NCBI GenBank assembly: GCA_910578275.1
Contig: CAJTPR010000007.1
Location: 1-64,000, forward strand
From: an uncultured Bacteroidales bacterium
Lineage (GTDB): Bacteria > Bacteroidota > Bacteroidia > Bacteroidales > P3
Direction: 5' to 3'
DNA: 64,000 bases
In this document: in pieces, positions 44,038-50,840 of the stretch
How positions within the stretch are numbered: position 1 is the first letter of the stretch
How the letters are laid out: each line of letters starts with the position of its first letter
Notes under the pieces: generated by a model
Database searches by the model: none
What the model saw: only the letters and a program-made list of their open reading frames with translations
What the model was told of the DNA's origin: nothing
Translations under genes and position numbers: made by a program

Positions 44038-46115
44038 TTCCTTGCAAGGTATTCAAAGCCCGCCAGGGCCAGCAGCAAGACCAACAGCCAGGTACGGTCG
44101 AGCGGGGAGACATGGGATTCTTCCGTCTTGATGCGCGGCTTGAGGTCTTTTCTTCCTTGCAGTTCCTCTGCCAGTCGGTCCCATACGTCCCGATTCCCGT
44201 TCCCGTCGGCTCCTCCCATGTAGAAAAAACGCCCTTGATAGGTCAAGGCCAGGTTGCGCAGCAATGCCAGGTCGGCACGTTGCATGGGGTTTTCCATTTG
44301 CGGGTCGGCCACGACGAGCCTGCCGTCGGCCTGGTAGGTTTCGGCACCTGTCCGGGCTTGGGCGGAATAGACGTACGATCCTTCGGGCAAGAATCCCGCG
44401 TTCAGGACGTAGCGGTCCTCTTCAGGTACGAAATCGAAAAGATATTCGGTCTTTGAACCTTGTTCGGTCAATTTGAATCGGATTTCCGCTTGGCTTACGG
44501 TTTCAAAGGAAGCGTTGTACAATCGGGCGCGGACCGAGAGCGGTTCGGTGGCCGGCAGCATGGAAGGGCATTGCACGACAAGGTTTTGTTCGGGTTTGGC
44601 CATGCACAGGAGCTGGATACATTTGTCCATGAGCAAGTCGAACGGTCCGGTCTCGCCTTTTTCGAGAAAGGCCGCCAATCGCCATTTCCAAAGATGGGTC
44701 CCGAAGCAGACGGCGATTCTCCGGTCGTTTCGCGGTCCGATCCAGAGCAAGGGGTCGGTGGTCGGCACGCCCAATACGGTTTGCGTGAAAATCGCCTGCC
44801 CGCCGGCCACCGTTTCGTATTGCGCGAAAGGTGCTTGCAGGGGCGGGAAACCTTGCCAGATTTCCTTTTCTTGCGCCGATACGTTGAAAAGCCCGAAGCC
44901 GGGATCGAGGTTCGCCTGGGTCTCGTTCCATCGGTTTGCGCGCAAGCGCAGCCGTACTCCCTCGTTCGACAGGGCGGAAAGGTCGGTGGAAGCCGTAAGC
45001 AGGTAGAACAGCGGTTTCCTGCCCAAGGTTGTCTTTATGCGATGCAGCGGATAAAGGCCGGACGGCAGCCCGTGCAGGATAATCAGGTCGTAGGCGTCCA
45101 TTTGCGTCTCGAGCCTGTCCATGTATTCAAGGTCCTTGGCCAATACCAGGTCGACCTGGTATTTTTCCTGTCGTTGCAGGCTTTGGCGCAGACAACTCAG
45201 GTCGGGATGCGGCGAATGGGCGAGTATCAGTATCTTTTGACGGTTTTCCAGCACCCTGACGAAGAACGAGTGCCGGTTGTTTCGTACGTTCCGTTCGTTT
45301 GCAAGCGGCTCGAGGGCGATCGAGTAACGGAACAATCCGCATTCCTCGGCCTCGATGTTCCATTCCACCGTTTGTTCCTTTTTTCCACGAAAGGAAACGA
45401 GCGTGTCGCGCAACGGCTTGCCTTCGCGTTCGAGCACGAGCCTTGCCACGGCATCCGGAGCCTCGCTTTGCCCCAGCCTGGCTTGCAACGGAAACCGGTT
45501 GCCCTTGTAGGCATAGTCGTTGACGATCGTCTGTGCCACGAACAGGTCGGGATAAACGGCGGTGTCGCCCATGCCGACCGTGTAGAGGGGCAAGGCCAGT
45601 GTCCGGTAGGCTGAAACCGCCTCTTTGCCGGTATTGCCGTTGCCGTCCGAAAAGAGGATGCAAACGGCGTTTTCGTTGCCCGCGGCCAGGCGACCCGCAT
45701 GTTCGAACGCCTTGCCGAAATCGGTGGCAGGTTGGTCGAAGGCAAAGTCGAAGCCTGTCCGGGACGATAGGCCGAAGCCTACTTCCCGTACGTCGAAATT
45801 TGGGGAGATTTTTTCGGAGAAAGACCGGAGATTCCGTTTCAAAAGGACCGTGTCGATGCCGGGAGGCATGGAGGCGGATTGGTCGAGCAGCAAGAAGCAA
45901 AGCGGCTTTTCGATGCGTTCCCGTTTCAATTTCACGAGAGGCGCGAAAAGCAACAGGCAAACAAGAAAGACGAACCCGAAACGGACGCAGGCCAGGGAAA
46001 TCCGCCAACCCGTCGCGAGTTCGTCTCTTTTGTTATTGAAATACAATCCTCCCGCGTAGGCTGTCGCCACCAAAAGGGCTATGATCCAATACCACGCGTG
46101 GGAGAAGAATTGCAT
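44019..46115 (-). CDS. Membrane protein with von Willebrand A-like domain
   Basis: A 698-residue inner-membrane protein with two N-terminal membrane segments (about 7-24 and 42-61) and one at the C-terminus (about 675-690). In between are a vWA-type domain with the metal-site motif D78-Q-S80-A-S82 and ILFSDGNGN, a beta-sandwich domain (about 205-290), a Rossmann/amidotransferase-like segment (ILILAHSPHPDL...LIILHG) and a second Ig-like domain near 560-640. Similar proteins occur beside BatA/MoxR genes in Bacteroidota, but none is adjacent here. Role unknown; possibly periplasmic assembly or stress tolerance. Confidence 0.84.
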   Translation of the reverse strand: MQFFSHAWYWIIALLVATAYAGGLYFNNKRDELATGWRISLACVRFGFVFLVCLLLFAPLVKLKRERIEKPLCFLLLDQSASMPPGIDTVLLKRNLRSFSEKISPNFDVREVGFGLSSRTGFDFAFDQPATDFGKAFEHAGRLAAGNENAVCILFSDGNGNTGKEAVSAYRTLALPLYTVGMGDTAVYPDLFVAQTIVNDYAYKGNRFPLQARLGQSEAPDAVARLVLEREGKPLRDTLVSFRGKKEQTVEWNIEAEECGLFRYSIALEPLANERNVRNNRHSFFVRVLENRQKILILAHSPHPDLSCLRQSLQRQEKYQVDLVLAKDLEYMDRLETQMDAYDLIILHGLPSGLYPLHRIKTTLGRKPLFYLLTASTDLSALSNEGVRLRLRANRWNETQANLDPGFGLFNVSAQEKEIWQGFPPLQAPFAQYETVAGGQAIFTQTVLGVPTTDPLLWIGPRNDRRIAVCFGTHLWKWRLAAFLEKGETGPFDLLMDKCIQLLCMAKPEQNLVVQCPSMLPATEPLSVRARLYNASFETVSQAEIRFKLTEQGSKTEYLFDFVPEEDRYVLNAGFLPEGSYVYSAQARTGAETYQADGRLVVADPQMENPMQRADLALLRNLALTYQGRFFYMGGADGNGNRDVWDRLAEELQGRKDLKPRIKTEESHVSPLDRTWLLVLLLALAGFEYLARKRFGDL

Positions 46116-46125
46116 GAGGGCAGGC

Positions 46126-46872
46126 TTACATGTTCATGCCGCCGCAAACGTGGATGACCTGTCCGCTTACATACGAGGAAAGGTCGCTGGCCAGGAAGAG
46201 GCAGACGTCCGCCACGTCCTGGGGCGTTCCACCGCGATGCAAGGGAATCTTGGAAGCCCATTCCTTGCGTACTTCCTCGGAAAGCTGGGCGGTCATGTCG
46301 GTGATGATGAAACCGGGCGCGATGGCGTTGGAACGGATGCCGCGTTTGCCGAATTCCTTGGCAACCGATTTGGTGAGGCCGATGATTCCCGCCTTGGAGG
46401 CCGAATAGTTCACCTGACCGGCATTTCCCGAAACCCCGACCACCGAACTCATGTTGATGATGCTGCCCGAACGCTGGCTGCTCATGATGGGTGCCACGGC
46501 CTTGGTGAAGTTGAATACCGATTTGAGGTTCACGTTGATCACGTCGTCCCATTGTTTTTCGGTCATGCGCAGCAAAAGCCCGTCTTTGGTTATGCCGGCA
46601 TTGTTTACCAGGATGTCGATACGTCCGAAATCCTTGGCGATCAAGGCCACGGTCTGTTCGGTGTTTTCGGTATTCGAGGCGTCGGAAGCATAGCCTTTGG
46701 CTTTCACGCCCATGCCTTCCAGTTCCTTGACAAGGGCTTGCATGTTTTCGTCTTCACGGAGGTCGGTAAACGCGATGTGGGCGCCTTCACCCGCCATGCG
46801 CAACGCGATGGCCTTTCCAATGCCGCGCGAGGCACCGGTAATCAAGGCTACTTTGTCTTGTAAGAGTTTCAT
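46126..46872 (-). CDS. fabG: 3-oxoacyl-[acyl-carrier-protein] reductase
   Basis: NADPH-dependent beta-ketoacyl-ACP reductase of fatty-acid elongation. It is 248 residues and a classic short-chain dehydrogenase: TGASRGIG (12-19), the NNAG motif, and the catalytic Ser143, Tyr156, Lys160 with the family spacing. The C-terminal loop GHISIA-type region is replaced by HRGGTPQDVADVCLFLASDLSSYVSGQVIHVCGG, standard for FabG. It lies between rseC (14 bp upstream) and the vWA gene (10 bp downstream), not with other fab genes. Confidence 0.94.
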   Translation of the reverse strand: MKLLQDKVALITGASRGIGKAIALRMAGEGAHIAFTDLREDENMQALVKELEGMGVKAKGYASDASNTENTEQTVALIAKDFGRIDILVNNAGITKDGLLLRMTEKQWDDVINVNLKSVFNFTKAVAPIMSSQRSGSIINMSSVVGVSGNAGQVNYSASKAGIIGLTKSVAKEFGKRGIRSNAIAPGFIITDMTAQLSEEVRKEWASKIPLHRGGTPQDVADVCLFLASDLSSYVSGQVIHVCGGMNM

Positions 46873-46886
46873 AAACTATTTGATTT

Positions 46887-47330
46887 TTAATAAATCGAAG
46901 TCGTTTCCGTATCAACCGGCTTCTCGATGCCGAAACTGAAACGGGAATTTATCTTTTCGGATTTGTATTTCAAAAGCAGGAAATAGACGGCTACCGCCAA
47001 GAGGGAGCCTGAGCCGCGAATCACTTCGTTGGGCGTGAACAAGGCCGCGATGAAGAAACCGAGCGCGGCGGCGACCAGCGAAAGTACGTAGGCATAGAGG
47101 ACCGCCTTGAGTCCCATGCCCGAAGTCAGGAAGACGTTTACCCGGTCGCCTGCCTTGTAGCGCGCGGCTTGCCTTGTCTCGACCCTTACTTCCTTGTCGG
47201 TCTTCTCCGACATCTGGCAAAGGCTCTTGGCATGGCATGAGCCGCAGGCCGAGGCGGATTGGATCCTTACCGTCACCGCGTCGGCTTCCACTTTGATGAC
47301 GATTCCTTCGTGTGTGATCTTTTCAGCCAT
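46887..47330 (-). CDS. rseC: SoxR-reducing system protein RseC family
   Basis: A 147-residue inner-membrane protein. The N-terminal domain has a Cys cluster Cys29, Cys32, Cys38 (ACGSCHAKSLC). Two membrane segments follow near 75-98 and 103-121. The family is linked to RNF-type electron transfer and, in enterobacteria, to SoxR reduction. In many Bacteroidota it precedes rnfB; here no rnf gene is present and it heads the fabG-vWA group. The ATG follows a TATCTTTG box. Confidence 0.9.
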   Translation of the reverse strand: MAEKITHEGIVIKVEADAVTVRIQSASACGSCHAKSLCQMSEKTDKEVRVETRQAARYKAGDRVNVFLTSGMGLKAVLYAYVLSLVAAALGFFIAALFTPNEVIRGSGSLLAVAVYFLLLKYKSEKINSRFSFGIEKPVDTETTSIY

Positions 47331-47377
47331 GACGATGTTTCCCTTTTCCGCGGCCGCGCGTAAATCGGGCCGGGGGT

Positions 47378-47385
47378 CAAAGATA
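47378..47385 (-). promoter_or_regulatory. rseC -7 box
   Basis: TATCTTTG on the - strand, with TTTT 20 bp upstream, giving a leader of about 40 nt. Confidence 0.5.
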
Positions 47386-47439
47386 CGGCAAACACGGGGA
47401 AGTTTAAAATGAAAATTCGGGAGGGGAAGCCTGCAAATG

Positions 47440-47467
47440 AAAAACGCTCCCGGTCAGGAGCGTTTTT
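47440..47467 (-). terminator. Terminator of the HU gene
   Basis: An 11-bp perfect stem (47440-47450 with 47457-47467) around a 6-nt loop. Read on the - strand it ends in GCGTTTTTCATTTG. It lies 18 bp past the HU stop. Confidence 0.85.
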
Positions 47468-47484
47468 CATTCGGTGAAGGAATG

Positions 47485-47757
47485 CTATTTCACTTTCTTG
47501 GCCAAGGTGGCGCCGGGTTTGAACTTGACAACCTTCTTGGCGGCAATCTTGATGCTCTTGCCGGTGCGAGGGTTGTGACCCATGCGGGCGGACCTCTTTT
47601 GAACACTGAAAGTACCGAAGCCGATCAAGGAAATGCGGTCGCCTTTCTTGAGGGCGTCGGCCGTGGCGGTCAAGCAAGCTTCAAGGGCTTTCTTGGAATC
47701 AGCTTTCGACAAGTTGGCTTTCTTGGCGATAGCGTCGATCAATTCTGTCTTGTTCAT
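47485..47757 (-). CDS. hup: HU family DNA-binding protein
   Basis: Nucleoid protein of 90 residues that bends DNA without strong sequence preference. It shows the helix pair MNKTELIDAIAKKANLSKADSKKALEA, the beta-saddle RISLIGFGTFSVQKRSARMGHNPRTGKSI with the Pro at the arm tip, and a basic C-terminus ending KKVK. It is a stand-alone gene with a perfect promoter and terminator, consistent with high expression. Confidence 0.96.
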   Translation of the reverse strand: MNKTELIDAIAKKANLSKADSKKALEACLTATADALKKGDRISLIGFGTFSVQKRSARMGHNPRTGKSIKIAAKKVVKFKPGATLAKKVK

Positions 47758-47800
47758 GACTGAAAGGTTTTAGGTGTTGAACACTCAATGGTTTATGAGA

Positions 47801-47831
47801 CAAAGGTATTCCTTGTTCGCAAAATGGCAAA
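47801..47831 (-). promoter_or_regulatory. Strong promoter of the HU gene
   Basis: On the - strand TTTG, 19 bp, then TACCTTTG: an exact match to the Bacteroidota consensus, 44 bp ahead of the ATG. Confidence 0.75.
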
Positions 47832-47866
47832 ATTTCCACCCCTTTGATAATCATGTAGTTCGCCTT

Positions 47867-48853
47867 TCAGATGTTGATAACTTCCGGCAGGAAGGCGTCG
47901 CAGGCCGTGTCGAATTTGAATCCACGCAAAAGTTCTTCCGTTGTAAGTTGTTTTTTACCAGGAAGTTGTATTTTTGTTACCGATAAAAAGGCTCCGTCTC
48001 CGCAGCAGATGTCGAGAAAACGTTTGTTGTCGGATTCCAAAGTTCCCTGTTTATAACTTTTTGTTTTTTTTTCGCTCAAATGGCCGTCAAGCAGCTTCAC
48101 AGGTATCTTTTTTTGCGTGGAACATTGTTGTAGGCAGGCTATTGCGCCGGGATACGGACTAAGGGCCTTGATTTGCTGCAGCACTTTCCGGGCGGGCATG
48201 TTGAAGTTGAGAAAACAATCTTTTTTAAAGATTTTCGGAGCATCCGGCAAATTTTCATCGTCCATTTCCGGTTGCGGTTTCGGCTCCGCTTTCCCCTCAA
48301 AGAGCGCGCGGGCGGTCTTTACCACCAATGGCGCCCCTTTCGCCAGCAGTTTGTCGTGCAAGGTCCCGGCCGTTTCCTCGGGCGAGACAGCGACCTTTTC
48401 CTGATAGAGTATGGCGCCTGTGTCCAGGTTCTTGTCCAGCAGGAACGTGGTCACGCCGCTTTCGGTTTCCCCGTTCCAGATGGCACGTTGTATGGGCGCC
48501 GCGCCCCGGTATCGGGGAAGCAGCGAGGCGTGCAGGTTGAAGGTGCCCAGCGGCGGCATGCTCCATACTTCCTGCGGCAGCATCCTGAACGCCACGACGA
48601 TTTGCAGGTCGGCCTTGAATGCGGCCAGTTTTTCCAGGAATCCGGGGTCTTTGAGACGTTCGGGTTGCAGGATCGGCAATCCGGCTTCCAGGGCGCGACG
48701 TTTCACGTCGCTCATGCCGGTCTTTTGACCGCGTCCGACAGGCTTGTCGGGCATGGTGACCACCGCTACCACGTTCATTCCCGCCTCCAGCAAGGCGGTC
48801 AGGCAGCCGGAAGCGAATTCGGGCGTGCCCATGAAGACGATACGCTTGTCCAT
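47867..48853 (-). CDS. fmt: Methionyl-tRNA formyltransferase
   Basis: Formylates initiator Met-tRNA. It is 328 residues. The N-terminal catalytic Rossmann domain has FMGTPEFA, the Asn-His pair in GTFNLHASLLPRYRGAAPIQ and the Asp in KNLDTGAIL. The C-terminal OB-like tRNA-binding domain (about 210-328) is present, although its last 120 codons are visibly more AT-rich and Lys-rich than the rest of the gene. It is separated from ribH by 1 bp and co-transcribed with it. Confidence 0.95.
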   Translation of the reverse strand: MDKRIVFMGTPEFASGCLTALLEAGMNVVAVVTMPDKPVGRGQKTGMSDVKRRALEAGLPILQPERLKDPGFLEKLAAFKADLQIVVAFRMLPQEVWSMPPLGTFNLHASLLPRYRGAAPIQRAIWNGETESGVTTFLLDKNLDTGAILYQEKVAVSPEETAGTLHDKLLAKGAPLVVKTARALFEGKAEPKPQPEMDDENLPDAPKIFKKDCFLNFNMPARKVLQQIKALSPYPGAIACLQQCSTQKKIPVKLLDGHLSEKKTKSYKQGTLESDNKRFLDICCGDGAFLSVTKIQLPGKKQLTTEELLRGFKFDTACDAFLPEVINI

Positions 48854-48854
48854 G

Positions 48855-49337
48855 TCACTTGCTCATGACTTGAAGCATCTGCAGGGCCGCTTCGGCCGCC
48901 TCGCAGCCTTTGTTTCCCAGTTTTCCGCCGGCACGTTCCTTCGCCTGCTTTTGGTCGTTGGTGGTCAATACCCCGAAAATGACGGGTTTCAGATATTGTA
49001 TGCCTGTCCGGGTGAGGCCGTCGGCCACTGCCTGGCAGATGAAGTCGAAATGACGGGTTTCGCCTTGGATCACGCAGCCGAGGCAAATCACCGCATGGCA
49101 TTCTTCCTTTGCGGCGAAATAGGCTGCCGCCGAGGAGAGTTCGAAACTGCCGGGCACGGAAACCACGTCGATCCGTTTATCCGTCACGCCGTGCTTCTTG
49201 AGCGTCCGGATGCAGCCGTCGCGCAAGGCATGGGTTATTTCCGTGTTCCATTCGGCCACCAGCAAGGTGAAGGAATGCTTCTTGTCTTCGGGAATCGTCA
49301 GGGTCTTGCCGTCCGAAATCCTGTCTTTTGTTGACAT
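48855..49337 (-). CDS. ribH: 6,7-dimethyl-8-ribityllumazine synthase
   Basis: Penultimate enzyme of riboflavin synthesis, forming a large capsid-like oligomer in many bacteria. The 160-residue product shows VAEWNTEITHALRDG (substrate site), VPGSFELSSAAAYFA, CLGCVIQGETRHFDFI with the catalytic His, and PVIFGVLTTNDQKQA. All are typical. No other rib gene is nearby. It leads into fmt. Confidence 0.95.
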   Translation of the reverse strand: MSTKDRISDGKTLTIPEDKKHSFTLLVAEWNTEITHALRDGCIRTLKKHGVTDKRIDVVSVPGSFELSSAAAYFAAKEECHAVICLGCVIQGETRHFDFICQAVADGLTRTGIQYLKPVIFGVLTTNDQKQAKERAGGKLGNKGCEAAEAALQMLQVMSK

Positions 49338-49365
49338 GATATATTATATAAGGTGTTTGCCTATA

Positions 49366-49412
49366 CGAAAAACGGGGAAACCCTGCCGAATCCGGTTATA
49401 GGCTTTCCCCGT
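49366..49412 (-). terminator. Terminator of the TPR membrane gene
   Basis: ACGGGGAAA (49372-49380) pairs with TTTCCCCGT (49404-49412), with a further CCT/AGG pairing inside the loop. On the - strand TTTTTCG follows. Confidence 0.68.
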
Positions 49413-49433
49413 CAGAAAGGAAGTGAAATCGTC

Positions 49434-50123
49434 TTATTTCCCCGACTTGGCTTCGAGCCGGGCGATATGGCGCTCGGCATCGGAGGCCTCACGGGCCGCC
49501 GGGAAGTCGTTACGCACCTGGCGGTAGATTTTCAAGGCTTCGTCGTACCGTTGCAATGTTTCGAGAGTCAAGGCCTGACGAGTCAATATGGCGGGCGTAA
49601 GGATGTCATTGGGATATTTGGAAGCCGCTTCGGCATAGGAACCGACCGCTTTTTCGGCTTGGCCGAGTTCCAGATAGGCATCGCCCAGGACTTGGCGCGA
49701 GAGAATGAAGAGCACCGGATCTTTCGTCTTGAATTTCTTGAGATGGCGGACCGCTTCCTCGAAGTCGCCTTGGTGCAGGTAGGCGAGCCCCGCGTAGTAG
49801 TTGGCCAACCGGCCGCTCTTGGTGGAACCGTAACTGTCGGCGATTTCGAGCATGCCGGCATGTTGGCCGTCTCCGTGGAGGGCCGTCGTCAAGGAATCCA
49901 TCTCGAAATAGCGTTGGGCGTAGAACATTTCCTCGGCCGCCGTCTTTTCCTTGGGCGCCAGATACAGGTACTTGTAGCCGAAATAGCCGACTATCGCGAC
50001 CACGATGGCCACGACCACGCCGATGATGAGCGACTTGTGGTTTTCGAAATAATTTCCGGTCTTTGCTAAGGCGATTTCCACGTCTTCGACGATCTGTTCG
50101 CCTTTTTCTTCTTTTTGAGCCAT
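49434..50123 (-). CDS. Single-pass membrane TPR protein
   Basis: A 229-residue protein with a cytoplasmic N-terminus (1-30), one membrane segment (about 31-51, SLIIGVVVAIVVAIVGYFGY) and a periplasmic TPR domain (about 65-225). The layout is that of YfgM-type proteins, which bridge the Sec translocon and periplasmic chaperones in E. coli; whether that role applies here is unknown. It is divergent from the surface-protein pair at 50.26 kb. Confidence 0.85.
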   Translation of the reverse strand: MAQKEEKGEQIVEDVEIALAKTGNYFENHKSLIIGVVVAIVVAIVGYFGYKYLYLAPKEKTAAEEMFYAQRYFEMDSLTTALHGDGQHAGMLEIADSYGSTKSGRLANYYAGLAYLHQGDFEEAVRHLKKFKTKDPVLFILSRQVLGDAYLELGQAEKAVGSYAEAASKYPNDILTPAILTRQALTLETLQRYDEALKIYRQVRNDFPAAREASDAERHIARLEAKSGK

Positions 50124-50148
50124 GACGGTGTTGGAGATTTTTAGGGCG

Positions 50149-50156
50149 CGAAGTTA
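50149..50156 (-). promoter_or_regulatory. Possible -7 box of the TPR membrane gene
   Basis: TAACTTCG on the - strand, 25 bp before the ATG; one mismatch to TAnnTTTG. Confidence 0.35.
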
Positions 50157-50217
50157 CGAAAAAATATGTGAAAAACATGTGTCGTCGCTTATTCAAGGAA
50201 AAATGGGCGTAAAATCG

Positions 50218-50225
50218 TATCTTTG
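50218..50225 (+). promoter_or_regulatory. -7 box of the surface-fibre pair
   Basis: TATCTTTG, exact -7 match, 31 bp before the ATG at 50257. No clear TTTG at the -33 position. Confidence 0.5.
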
Positions 50226-50256
50226 CAAGTTAATGTCTTTTGTAAGATACGGAAAG

Positions 50257-50826
50257 ATGAATCTCCGGTACATGAAATACGTTTTGGCCGTGGCGGCCGG
50301 CATGCCTTGGGTTTTGCAGGACGTCAAGGGACAGACGGGAGTGGAGGCGGATTTCACCGTGCTTTCGACGGCCGGGGGCACGGAAAAGGTCGTCTTGGCC
50401 GGGGAGACCGTCACGGTGGATTGGAACATGGGCGAACCCGTTACCGAGGCTTTCGGCAGCGACGCGGATTTCGACGCCTCCAAGAAACGTCTTACCCAGG
50501 GTTTCGAACAAGGCGAAGGCTTTATCGAAGATCCTTTCGACAAGAACGGGGAGAACCTGCATGCGGACGAAGACTTGGCGGTCGACGGCGTGCGCGTCTA
50601 TCCCAACCCCGTGCATGACATGCTGCACGTGTCCTTGCCGGAAAGGCCGGATTTGACATATACGCTCGATTTGCGGGACTTGCATGGAAATCTCCTTCGC
50701 TCCAGGCATCAGGCCAGGACCGGCGGCTATCGCCTGGACATGAGCCGGTTCCCCGCCGGCGTATATTTGCTGGAAGTAGGGACGCAAGGCGGTCGCACGG
50801 CCTTCAAGATAGTGAAAGTCCAATAA
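50257..50826 (+). CDS. Small secreted protein with T9SS type A sorting domain
   Basis: A 189-residue protein with a signal peptide (about 1-26). A short central region follows: a stretch with VLSTAGGTE, a DWNMGEP motif and LTQGFEQ. The C-terminal 75 residues are a T9SS sorting domain: VYPNPVHDML, LDLRDLHGNLL, FPAGVYLLEV and a final FKIVKV. Known cargo with this end is carried across the outer membrane, trimmed by PorU and anchored or released. The S74 fibre gene starts 14 bp later, so both are one transcript. ATG 50257 or 50272 are both possible; earlier ATGs are too close to the promoter. Confidence 0.88.
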   Translation: MNLRYMKYVLAVAAGMPWVLQDVKGQTGVEADFTVLSTAGGTEKVVLAGETVTVDWNMGEPVTEAFGSDADFDASKKRLTQGFEQGEGFIEDPFDKNGENLHADEDLAVDGVRVYPNPVHDMLHVSLPERPDLTYTLDLRDLHGNLLRSRHQARTGGYRLDMSRFPAGVYLLEVGTQGGRTAFKIVKVQ

Positions 50827-50840
50827 GCTTTATTTAGGAA

